From Guillardia theta CCMP2712 (lineage: Eukaryota; Cryptophyceae; Pyrenomonadales; Geminigeraceae), in assembly GCF_000315625.1 (NCBI RefSeq), contig NW_005434673.1, positions 159,288-190,759 of the forward strand: a stretch of DNA of 31,472 nt, written 5' to 3'. The translations under genes and the position numbers were made by a program. Positions within the stretch are counted from its first letter, which is position 1; each line of letters starts with the position of its first letter. The notes under the pieces are model-generated. The model was not told where the DNA came from and made no database searches. It saw nothing but the letters and a program-made list of their open reading frames with translations. Below are positions 1 to 10,237 of the stretch, piece after piece.

Positions 1-200
1 GCCTGACCAAGAAACGAAAATACCAGGAATAAAAATAGAGGAGGAGGAGGAGGAGGATCTTCACATGTATATCTTCATATGTTTCATAATGTCAAGGTGT
101 AAAATCGTTCGAAAGAAACCAGACAAGAAGTAACTACAGGGTTATTTACAACCTATGTACATGAGCATCTCACTCAAAGAATAATGCAACCCTCTCGTCC

Positions 201-1699
201 TCACAAGCATCGGAACCCTGTCCTCAGCCCGATCGGCGAGCTGAAGGTTGAGGGGAGTTTCGCCGCCATATCCGATGACATAAACGTCTGCTTCCTCCTC
301 AGCCTCCCGCCGTAAGGGGGGACAGGCAGACTCTCAATGCTACGGATGGATCGCAGTAGACGCTCCCCGCTGAAGGAGGGAACGAGACGTCCCTTGCTGA
401 CCTCCTGCTCGATGCTTTCCTTCAGCTCCTTCCTTGCCTCGTGGCTCGAGTCCAGCTGGGCATGCAAGTCGTCGGCGGGTCGGTGAGGAGGAGACGGATG
501 GTCTACGGACAGACGGAGGGCAAGCCTGTGGGAATGAGATAAGAGACGGGAGGGGAGAGGGGAGGAACAGGAAAGAAGATAGAGGGCGTTGGGAAGGAGG
601 GTGAGGGAGGAGGAGGGTGAGGAGGACGAGAAAACGAGGGAGGGGTGAGACGGTCACTTACATCACGTTGAAAATCAAACCAGCAAGGTTGATGACGACC
701 ACTCGCAGCCCGAGAGGCACGATGGTGAAGTTTGCTAAGTGAATCTGAAGGTGAACACGTTAGGAGGACAGACGGGAGGGAGAGAGGGGCAGAGAGGAAA
801 TTCGAAGAAGAGAGGAGGACGATGCAGATCAGAGAGGAGGGAGGCGAGAGGCTGCAGGGAGGAGCAGAGGGCAGGGGGAGGAGGGAAAGGAAGCAGAAAT
901 GAGAAGAGAAGGCAACTCACAGGTAACCAGAACATCATTCCGTTGCGATGGGTGGGGAGGACTTGCTCCATGAACAACTTCTTGAAGTTGAGAAACTTGA
1001 GGTCCTTCCCTTGCGTCACAAAGTCGTAGAACCCGACGAAGGTGAAGAACAGAGTCAGGAAGCAGGGGCCAAAGAAAACCTCCAAACAGGTTCAGAAATC
1101 TCTCTCCCTCCCTCATCGGGTCTACCTGATCGACTAGGAGTTTCTGCGCAACCACGAGCATATTGGATCCTCCACCAAACACTCGATCGAGTTGGGTGAG
1201 CCTGGCGGCAACAATCAAAACTTGCACTCGAACTGGACGCAACAGACAGCAGGAGGCGGGGTCGTGGCGGAACAGCAACGAGCTACTCACCAAGCGTCGA
1301 TGATGGGAGTGCAGACCAGCGCCCACAGCGCAAACCTCATCGTCGAGAGAGCATCCCAACTCCACTTTTGCTCTGCGGATCTTCCCGTCACTCCCGATAT
1401 TCTCTACCTCATCCTCCTTCAACTCATTCCATCCATCTTCCATTTCCCCATCCTCCCCCTTCCTCTCCTCGCCCCCCCTCTCCTCCCTCGCTCTCCTCCC
1501 TCGCTTTCCGTCTCCCTTCCTCCTCTCTTGCTACTTGCAAAGTTGAATCTGACCTTTGCTCCGTACAGATCTCAGATTCTGTGCAGCAAGATCCGCTGCT
1601 ACACTCATCATGGATGCCGAGAGCATCTGGATATGAGGTGAGCATGGAGACAAGTTGATGAGGAAGATGTACCTTTGCCTCCAATGGTCTTTCTTGCAT
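201..1699 (-). CDS. Mpv17/PMP22-family integral membrane protein (7 exons)
   Basis: Spliced model on the minus strand: exons 1699-1673, 1626-1554, 1372-1291, 1201-1126, 1079-921, 744-662 and 525-201, all GT-AG and in phase, giving about 274 residues. The order of motifs is that of Mpv17/PMP22 proteins: an N-terminal GD..AQ-like segment (AADLAAQ), a central hydrophobic segment leading to LLVDQVFFGP, then the signature W-P-x(3)-NF-x-VP-x(2)-R (read as FWLPIHLANFTIVPLGLR) followed by the last helix. The family comprises small four-helix proteins of the mitochondrial inner membrane or peroxisomal membrane; the substrate is unclear. Odd points: the C-terminus runs about 100 residues past the usual end, and the start methionine (1699) leaves a shorter N-terminus than usual, so a further 5' exon may be missing. 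Introns are 46-181 bp and some hold purine-rich repeats. Family assignment is firm; compartment is unknown. Confidence 0.85.
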
Positions 1700-3254
1700 C
1701 CAATTTGAAACTATCAATCCCAAACGTCATGATCATGAAAACACCCAGACTTGCAAACCTGAATTCACTATGAGCGCTCGAAGAGGTATACTACTGGTCC
1801 CCAGTGCGTCGTACTGAACAAGATTGAGAGAGAAAAGACACATAGTTTCTGGAAGATATCTGCAAATCATTGTCAAATTATGAAACGATATCACATCATG
1901 CGATGTTTCATAAGCTCGATCAAGAAGAACTCAAATGTGAATGGTATAGAGGGTGTAACGACTGCATGGCGTCAGGTACAGCATTTGAATCATGGTAAGG
2001 GGAAGGGGATTTCGGTGTTTTGTTGTCACTTCATCTTCCATTCACATCTCAAGTTTAGAATATCAGCATGTCTTGAGCATGGCGCGCTCACAACAGGTTG
2101 GGATCCAAGGGATACAGACTGACACGCCAAGACAGGACGGGGGCGCAAGAAGCGGAGCAGTCAACATGAATGGTGAAAGTCGGAGCGGTGTGCGGAGGAT
2201 GAGGAGAGGAAAGTAGGGTGGCTATGAAGAGATGTCACAGGATCATGAAGGGGAAGGGAAATGGGGAGTTGCGGCATGGCGGCATGGCGACAAGCGACAA
2301 GCGGCCATACCGGTTTGTCGTGGGACTTCTCTGATGCGCGGTTGGGGTATCTTTTTGGAATGGTTTGAAATGTATAGTGTATAAGTCTTTCTTAATATGA
2401 AATATAGAGGATAATTGTAAAGTATTTTCTCAAAATACGAAAAGTTTGAACGGGTACGGAAAGCCATCTAAGGGGAAGGTTCTGGACTTCTGGTCAAATG
2501 TTATAAAGAAGTTTTAATTTTATAAAACCGCATAAAACGGTAAGTACCAATTTTTGGCTATACTCTTTGTAGAACAGTAAATCAACAATAATTATTAATA
2601 AGATACAGCAAACAAATTCGTTGACGAGAGCAAGTTTTCATTACCAGGTTTTCAAGCCAGTACCAAGTTCGGAGGGCCATACAGTACAAAGGAATACTTA
2701 TCTTCTTTTTAGATTCTACACACGGCCCCTTACAAAAATCTAAATTTATTATTGTTTGACCTCTAGCTAGGAGTGTGAACAGGTGGTCAAATTTAATAAA
2801 GTTTTAAATCTGTACTAGTATTCGCTGTTGTATAACGCTTTATAGAAATCATCTCCTTCATAACACTTTGTAGCCTCATCACCCATACTACCCAATAATA
2901 CCCACCCTCATCCAGACCCTCATCCCCGCTCACAACATTGCGCCTACAGCAATGCTCTGACATGCCGCACTGTGACCACGAAGCTCCTGCAATGGCGGGG
3001 AGAGGATGCCTTGATGATGGAGAGGTGCATCAGCATAGAGGAATCAGGATCAGGATCAGGATCAGCATCAGGATCAGAACCTGGATCAGTATCAGGATCG
3101 GAGTGGAAGAGAAGAGATGTTTGCGAAAACCTTCACTCACAATCATACAGGTGGAAAAGTTCTTGGGATGGCGACGCTGGCAAGAAAACGTATACGCTCA
3201 TTGGAATTCTTCACCACGACTGGTGAGACTCAGTGGGATAATGTAAGGAGGAGC
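1700..3254. other. Intergenic, no convincing gene
   Basis: Between the start of the Mpv17-like gene and the MAPR gene. I found no exon with family similarity or a convincing splice chain. The stretch 2340-2880 is clearly AT-rich with several TTTATAAA-like runs. A short ATCAGG-type hexamer repeat lies at about 3044-3100, just upstream of the next gene. It probably holds the promoters of the two flanking divergent genes. Confidence 0.5.
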
Positions 3255-3885
3255 ATGGAGGCTTTGGATCGCTCGCGATTTTCGTCTTGGATCAAGAACC
3301 TCTATTGCTTTTTTACCTGCTATTTGACATGCTGTGCAGCAATAGTTTCCTTCCTTGCCCAGTTGGCCGCAGCCGAGCCTTTAGATACAGAAAACAAGAC
3401 CCAGCCAGCTGTCGATGCCCTAAAGAAGTTCACGATAGAAGAGTGATGATGATCTTGGTCATGCTCGCCCTGTACTCACTGGCCCTGCAGATTGCATGAT
3501 TACAATGGCCAGGACAAGAGCAAGCCCGTGCTCGTTGCACTCAAGGGGAAAGTGTTCGATGTCACCTCAGAAACCCGTTTTTATGTCCCAGGAAAACCAT
3601 ACGCACAGTTCTCTGGAAGGGACATAACAAGGTCCACGGCCATGTGAGCGAGGTGACACCTTGAAGGCCCATGTGGTGACGTGGTTGGAAGGTTCTCAAC
3701 AGCTGTTGAGGATCTGGATCGGGTGGACTATCCTAAGGAGAAGGAGGAATATCTTGAGAGTGAGCACATTACCCTCAAGTCTGTGCTGTGCCTTTATTAT
3801 CTGTCTAGAAATATTCCAAAGCACTTATGTACGGAAGTATCCCATAGTCGGGGAACTGCTGCCGTACGAAAGCAAAATGCCGTAA
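3255..3885 (+). CDS. MAPR-family cytochrome b5-like heme-binding protein (4 exons)
   Basis: Exons 3255-3442, 3491-3643, 3692-3759 and 3809-3885; the introns are 48, 48 and 49 bp and every phase closes, giving about 161 residues. An N-terminal hydrophobic helix (residues about 14-40) anchors the protein. It is followed by the complete MAPR (membrane-associated progesterone receptor) domain: FTIEEL, then Y-x-G-x-D-x-SKP, VALKGKVFDVTS, FYVPGKPY, FSGRD, and the closing KYPIVGEL motif. Proteins of this family bind heme through tyrosines of the FY-PG-PY region and support cytochrome P450 and sterol metabolism in ER-type membranes. The link to sterols here is inference from the family. The start at 3255 is the methionine nearest the anchor; an in-frame upstream start cannot be excluded. 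The gene is transcribed away from the Mpv17-like gene and toward the kinase-like gene. Confidence 0.9.
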
Positions 3886-4319
3886 GAAGCAGTTTGATTA
3901 GCCTGCAGGATGTGACAATACATCGCAGAGAGCCTTCAACCAGCAGTGAGCGGCATGAAGTGCCATCGCGTGCAAGAGGTGAAACTTTGGGTGAAGAAAC
4001 TTGGGAGTGATGACGATCGCTATGGCAGAGTTGGGATCTGATGTAATCAAGAGTTGGCTCACTTCTCTTTTTCAATACGTCGGGATCATGAGCTCTGGGG
4101 ATACAAAGCGTGAGCTTAGACGATAGGCTTGCTATGATCAGATGTAAACAACAGTTGTACATGTTCAATACACTTCCACACAAGGGTAATCGGTTATCAA
4201 CAAAGGAATTTTTATATCGCTTTTGACTATTCACATTTTCTAGTGTTGCAAATACAATACCCTGAGCATTCTTTGACTCTGGGTGGCTGGATACCTTCAT
4301 ATGGCACGACTGACAGATG
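3886..4319. other. Convergent intergenic region
   Basis: The 3' ends of the MAPR gene and of the kinase-like gene face each other here. No further exon, RNA gene or repeat was recognised; it presumably holds the two 3' untranslated regions. Confidence 0.5.
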
Positions 4320-5681
4320 CTATGTGCAAGCTGCATTTCTGTCCTCCTCCAACAACACTCGTCGTTTCGTAGAGGCGGCAGATCTGTCCGTCTCACTCGT
4401 TCGTTTTCTGTGACTTTCGGAGGTGGTTCGACTCGATTCTTCCGGCAACAGTCTGAAAGTCAACTATGTCAGCAAAGTGACAGCACAGACGTTTGCAGCG
4501 TACCTGCAAGCCTTGGAGTGACAATTGCACAAAACTTTCTCTGCTACTGAGTCTTCACTCCTATTGCGAGATCTCATGCAAGGTGCTTCATCCCAGTCTG
4601 CTGCGTCCAAGCTGGAGCGGCAGAAACGCAATCTTGGTATAGCTGGTGCGAAGGAAGGCTTGCTTGAGCTTGCCTCCTTGACAAGCAGCGGAATGTCGTC
4701 GATTCGGGAGCAGAGATCCAAGATACAACTTGCATCTCTGCACATGAGATACTCATGCGAGAACAGCTCAGACAGAGATGGCCGCTCGCATGGGTTGCTG
4801 CAGAGACATTGCAGTAAAAAATCTATGCACGCAAACGAAACCCCAAGAGGCATCAACGGAGATGACCGGTCGACATCATACAACAACCCGATGCAATCTC
4901 CACTTCCTCTTGTGCAACAAACTCTGCCCGTAAGCATCTGTATCAGCAGACAACCTACGCTCCAAGCATCCGACGAAGGCGAGCATGATGAAGCTCTGTG
5001 CGTTTCCGGAACGCAGCAACAACTACGTTCGCGACGACAAGGTGATGAGTTTTCTAATTCTGTGCCAACGTGCATAGAGCCCCGATTTTGCCCCATTGTC
5101 TGAATGTAGACATTATCAAGTCCTAATCTTCCATGGGGTTGACCTAAATCATGTAACTTGACCAAATGGCATATCAGAGTCCTTGTAAGAAATGAAGCTT
5201 GAAACTCTGGAATGCATTTGTTTTGTTCAACGACTTTCAACAGAGATATGTATTGGTCATCGTTTTCGCAATCCATCTTGAAAACCTAAAACAATGGTGA
5301 GACAGAATATATACGTGTGGCAGTGTCATGATAAAACAATTCACCCCGCGAGGAAGGCGTAAGGGAATTAATGCAGAGCACATAACCTCGACTCGACTCT
5401 AAAACATCAATTCAACTTGCTCAAAGAGACATTGAAGCCGATCGTGTGTATATCTCAATATCCAGACCCGGAGAATCAAATGCTGAAATATCCTCTACAA
5501 GCATCCTCTGCCTGACAGCCAAAGAATCGCTATTTCTATGACACAGATCTGTTCTATGTTTTGAAGCCAACATGCTATATTCTTCGCCATAACAAACTAG
5601 GGATATTTCAGCCATCACATCTTGTAGAAAGATGACACCCTTTCGGTATCCATCTACTGCCACACCTCGCTTTCCCTCCAT
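4320..5681 (-). CDS. Protein kinase-fold protein, probably a pseudokinase (4 exons)
   Basis: Exons 5681-5499, 5398-5345, 5285-4504 and 4452-4320 give about 383 residues. The last intron (4453-4503, 51 bp) is well supported; the first intron (5399-5498) and hence the N-terminal lobe are tentative. C-lobe landmarks are clear: a hinge-like VFKMD, an alpha-E helix ending LVKLHDLG, HGRLGLDN in place of the catalytic loop (HRDLKxxN), a D-x-WSxG motif (DAWSVG, about residue 185) and the terminal NPCERPSLSELFSHEYL kinase signature. The catalytic loop aspartate is replaced by R at HGR, its lysine by G, and no DFG motif follows, so phosphotransfer is unlikely. The tail (exon 4) is rich in R, K, S, T and E and looks disordered. 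It may act as a scaffold or allosteric partner; the partner is unknown. A degenerate but active kinase cannot be ruled out. Confidence 0.7.
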
Positions 5682-5699
5682 AATCTGATTCCTCGTCTA

Positions 5700-6745
5700 T
5701 GGCCATGGCCGCTCCCCTTCGCTCAATCCCAACTCCAATCTATCCCCACCCCTACCCAAATGTACCCCACCCACAATAGTTTTTTCTACTACCCACCCAG
5801 CCCGGTCGATTTTCGGGGTACACCCGTCATATCTGCTAACCCTACCCTTCGTTGCAACATCGAATTCAATGATCCCCCTATAATCCATGCACCCTTGCAA
5901 CAACTCCCACCCTACCCCTCGGCCTCATTAAAAAATCATGACCAGATCCGATAATACTACCCCACCATCCCGAAATTTGACTACCCACCTATCATGAATA
6001 TGTGTTCCCACAAAGGATCTCTCATTCCCCTGCAGGAAACTACCCCTTGCACTGTTCACCCCCTGACTCAACTACCCCTACCCACATGTGTTCGTTAAGA
6101 TTCCTAGGTGAATGAACCCATCCAACATACCTCACCCCTTGCTGTGAAACTCCTCACTATTCCCCCACCCCTCTTTTCCCCAGGGGATGTCCCCTAACGC
6201 AGAGCACCCCTACCCACATATGAAGCCACAAACTACCCACCAGTTTCAAATTCACCCCCACCTCTACCACAGAATTTCATCACCCTACCACTTGCTTATA
6301 ATCATAATTTTTTTCCTTCCCCCTTTCCCAAAACATGGTACCAAACAGTGTTGAATCGGACGGGGTACTATTGTACCCCTACCCTTTCATTAGATGTACC
6401 CTACCCCCCTCGAAGGGATGCCATTCACTGTTGTCCTCCAATTTGGATTCAATCTCAATTCATAGTACCCACCCCCTTATCTGATGAGTTTTCGGTATGA
6501 AAGTACCGGTGAAGCGAGAAGAAATTGAGTGAAATTGAGCCTCTTATTGTCCATGACCTATCCCCTGATGCACACCCACCCCCTTCAATACCAATGCACC
6601 CCGTTGGATGACCTCTTCGTTGATCTGGTATGACCACCCCACCCATAATATCACCACCCCCTCATTTGTCTGGAATGGACCGTTCCAAACAAGGCTATAA
6701 GCACCAACAACAACCACCCCACCCTATGGACTACCCCACCGGTTG
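5700..6745 (+). repeat. Strand-biased C-run cluster (TACCC/CCACCC-rich region)
   Basis: About 1 kb between the divergent kinase-like and BUB3 genes is studded with TACCC, CCACCC and CTACCCC words on the plus strand, almost never their complements. Runs of three to six C recur every 20-40 bases, separated by ordinary mixed sequence. It is not a clean tandem array, since the spacers differ. Similar patches lie at 9545-9840 and 25025-25330 (G-rich on plus), 18040-18060 and 22430-22575. It has no coding potential. It could be a decayed repeat family, a bidirectional promoter tract, or DNA able to form i-motif/G-quadruplex structures. Confidence 0.6.
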
Positions 6746-7324
6746 CTGACAGCCTGAGCTGATGACATCAGCAAGTAAAACGAAGAGATGGTAACTTGAC
6801 TGGATTATGGTATCCTAGCTGGCCATAGTTATTACTCAACTTGCTGGTTCGGGTGCCGTGCCCGGGCCCCGGCATGCCGGTGATTTATTGTGCGTAACGT
6901 AACGTAACGGTGGAATTCCCGCGCTCACAATGAGGGCGAAGCTCTGCGAAACATGTTCCATCCAGCGAGGCTGACAGTGAGGAGGGGGAGACGAGAGGGA
7001 AGAGAGAGGCGAGGGAGGGAGGTAGTGTAGAAGGAGGCAGGGAGGGAGGATTCAACGAGTGGAAGGGTGGTAGATCGGTGGGGGAGAAGAAGGAAGGGTT
7101 CAGTAATCGGGATGGAAGATGGTGGGAGGGGGAGTGACAGCTATAGGTCAACGGGCAGCAGGAAAGCTAGATTAGCATTTGTTACTTCCCAGGAGACCAC
7201 AAGAAGCCCCATGAGAGGATGAAATTGGCACGGCCAATAACAGAATTACGCATGTTATCCTTTCACCTAAAAATGTCGTTCACATTCTTTGTGCTATTGC
7301 AGTTGATTGGGAGAATATTTGGAC
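6746..7324. other. 5' flank of BUB3, with a short GTAAC repeat and a purine tract
   Basis: No gene seen. It contains a GC-rich palindromic patch around 6855-6880 (GCCCGGGCC core), three tandem copies of a GTAAC-type pentamer near 6892-6908, and a G/A-rich tract at about 6970-7140. The start of BUB3 follows at 7325, so promoter elements are expected here, but none is individually recognisable. Confidence 0.4.
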
Positions 7325-9070
7325 ATGAGCACGGCGCAGTCAGAGCTCGCGGACCCGCCACAAGATGGGATATCAGCCATTCAGTTTGCTCCCTCCCACA
7401 ATTTACTGCTGGTCTCTTCGTGGAATACCGAAGTAAGGATGTATGATGTGGTGCAGAATGCCAAACGTGCACAATACAATCATCAGGTTTCTCATCGAGC
7501 TTCATCACCGGGCTCTGATTCAATCTTTTCAGGCAGCAGCACTGGACTGTTGCTGGGGCACAGACCAAAATCGATGTTTTTCAGGGGGTGTGGACAAATG
7601 TGTCAAGACATACGATTTCGCATCAGAAACAGAATCTGTTAGCTCTGACATGGAATTCATAGATTTTCTCTGAAGCATGGAACCAGGTGTTGGGGAACCA
7701 TGACAAGGCAGTCAAGGCTGTATGTTGGCAAAAGGAGTTGGGGTGTTGCGTTTCTGGTAGTTGGGACAAACAATTACGAGTGTGGGATCTCCGCCAGACT
7801 GCTTGCGTTAATACTACACTCTTGCCAGACAAGGTAACGATCTTCTCCCTGCTTTTCCATCAGTTTGAACCACTGCAGGTATTCACGATGTCAGTATCAA
7901 GCAACCGGTAGATATCGCTGTCCTCGATCATTGAATTGCAATCTGTGAACTGCATTGGCAGTATTGTAGTCGGAACAGCTTCGAGGCACGTGTGGATCTA
8001 CGACGTTCGCAACCTCTCAGAACCCGAACAGAAGGCAGGTGACCTTGCGCATGTGCAGAGACGCTAATAAGTAATCCAGCGAGAATCTTCCCTCAAATTT
8101 CAAACGCGCTGCATTCGGTACGCTCATTGCACAGTCTCCTCACGGAGAGAAATCTTTCATTCGGCTGACTTGGATAAAAGATGCTATCCTGATGGTACAG
8201 GGTATGCCTTGAGCTCGATCGAGGGTCGTGTTGCCATGGTTGGTTTGACTTTGGTCAAACTTTGTTTTATCGACATGACGACAATCCTGAACAGGAGTAC
8301 TTCGACCCAGACGCTGCATCTCAGGTAGGCCTTTCAAGTATTATCTACAGGGTGAGCACTGACCAAGAATACAAGGCCAAGAAATATGCTTTCAAATGTC
8401 ATCGTGCGCAGGTGTGACATGTATAACAAATGGCAGTCTCTGGATTCCAAAATTCAGACAGCAACAATGTGCTGAATTTCGTGTTTTCCTGTAGGATGAA
8501 AAAGGGATCGACACAGTGTATCCCGTCAATGCTCTTGCATTTCATCCAACGTGAGCCCTCACTATTTCAGTTTTAACTCCGTCCTGATCGTATATGTAGC
8601 TATGGAACGTTCGCAACGGGTGGCTGTGACGGCAAGGTACCTAGATTTCTCCAGGACGAGACCATTCATAACGGGGTACTGTCTGCTTCCTGATTGTCAG
8701 GTGATCATGTGGGATGGTCAGAACAAGAAGAGGCTCCAGGTACAATGTCTCTGCATATGCAGCATGCAGCATTGTTGAGGGTCAAATCGCAGGCACCCTG
8801 GTCATATCCAACAAGCATCGGTTCCCCCTCATCGTTGCCTCCTTCTGCACCTCAGTAACGACTTTCCTCAGCTTCCCTGGCCTTCAACCCTACAGGCGCT
8901 ATGCTTGCCGTTGCGTCATCCTACACCTTCGAGGAAGGAGAGAAGGTTCTTCCTCCCTACCCCCTCCATCGGTCTCATTGCAATCTCCACAGGATGCTCC
9001 GCCGGATCAGATCTTCTTCCGTTCAGTGAACGAGTCAGATGTTCGTCCTCGTGCCAAACAGGCGCAGTGA
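7325..9070 (+). CDS. BUB3: Mitotic checkpoint WD40 protein BUB3 (15 exons)
   Basis: Exons 7325-7486, 7533-7637, 7687-7833, 7879-7907, 7962-8034, 8080-8117, 8181-8238, 8295-8324, 8376-8411, 8495-8550, 8600-8636, 8701-8739, 8793-8820, 8872-8945 and 8993-9070. They sum to 329 residues, essentially the usual length of animal BUB3, with every phase closing. Diagnostic BUB3 segments run in order: [31 protein letters not shown], the strongly conserved [53 protein letters not shown] and YPTSIASLAF. The protein is a seven-blade propeller that binds kinetochore KNL1/BUB1-type GLEBS motifs and feeds the spindle checkpoint. RAE1/GLE2 is the nearest alternative, but the RESSLK..TRC and AFKCHR segments are BUB3-type. 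The intron at 8035-8079 best fits a GC-AG type (AAG/GCAGGT); a 33-bp GT-AG alternative would add three residues. Confidence 0.95.
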
Positions 9071-10237
9071 AGCGAAGCTGATGCTCGTGCTCAAGTCTCT
9101 TGCGCTGTGACTCTTTTCTTTATCAACTGTTTACCGACTTACTCTCCCTCCGCACAAGTCACCTCCTTCTTCTATTCAATCTCCCCAGTCCTTCGCTTCT
9201 GTCATTTCACGCTGGTCTTCTCAGCCACGTATCCGTTTATTCGCATGCATGCATCAGCGCCCGACAGGCTCCTTCCCTTGCGCTCGGCACTCTCAGCTCA
9301 CTTCACGGACCCTTGCATCTCCTGAATCTCAGCTCCACTCAGTACCTTCATCTACAAAATTACTCAGACTGAAACGTACTTTCTCGTTTCTTCCCCATCT
9401 TCATGCTTCTCGCCGCCGCCCCTACTCCTCTCTCCCTCCCTCCCTCCCTCCCTCCCTCCCTCCCTCCCTCCCTCCGCCTCTCCTTCGTATCTTTCCTCCC
9501 TGTGACCAGATGCCTGGCTCTACCTAGTGTAGGTCACTGGTGTTTCTTTCGAAAGGGGGAAAGGGTAGGGGTATAATACTACCCCTTCTTTGAACTCATT
9601 CTTGTTGAATAAACTTGGGGTAGTCGATGAGTTGCACTCGAATGGGGGTGGGGTTATTTTAGGACATAATTGGAGTTTGGGACCCTACCCTCCTTTTGTA
9701 TTCAATTGGGGGGTATGGAATGGGGCCCATTCTTGGGGGTTACGTGAATCCGATTTATACCGGGTCCTTTTAGTGAAGATTCGCCCTCAAATATGTGGGT
9801 GGGTCCTTTATGAAGGGGTGGGGTACAGGGGGAGTTGAGGACATGAGAGTGGAGTTGGTAGCAGCAACGCGGCAATGGCAGGGCAGGAGGAGGAGGAGGA
9901 GGAAGACGACGACGAGGAGGAGGGGAGTATCAAGAAGAGCCCTGGGGAGAAAGGAGGAAGTGATAGGACATGATGTAAATGAGTTGCATATCCGAATATG
10001 AAAACTTGAAATTTTCCTTGAGCACCATCACGTACCTGTCCAGTGATGGGTAGGGGACAGGAGCGGAAAGAGAGAAGGAGATGTGACGAAGGTGGAGATG
10101 ATGACGATAGTGTTTGCAAATGAGTAGCAACTGCACGTTTGTAGAAGATTGGAAATTATCATCCAATTGCTCATGTTGTGTATGGACAGGTCTTTGAAAA
10201 ACTAGTTCTCCTGCGGGGACATCTTGGAGAAGCGAGG
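9071..10237. other. Intergenic: pyrimidine tract, CCCT microsatellite, G-rich cluster
   Basis: After the BUB3 stop the plus strand is strongly C/T-rich to about 9480, ending in a (CCCT)n array at about 9431-9475. From 9545 to 9840 it becomes rich in GGGG and GGGTGGGG words, the opposite strand bias to the 5.7 kb cluster. A short (GGA)n/(GAC)n block lies at 9885-9925. No gene recognised; the last 200 bases should include the promoter of the acetyltransferase gene. Confidence 0.6.

Noticed and set aside
829-1443. 204-residue minus-strand open frame
   Set aside because: It runs through three introns of the Mpv17-like gene; only one exon segment of it is real coding sequence, the rest is low-complexity or out of frame.
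7325-9070. RAE1/GLE2 instead of BUB3
   Set aside because: The RESSLK-x-QTRC and AFKCHR segments and the 329-residue length are BUB3 features.
9100-9527. Overlapping plus-strand frames rich in Ser, Leu and Pro after BUB3
   Set aside because: They arise from a C/T-rich tract and a CCCT microsatellite, with no domain or splice support.
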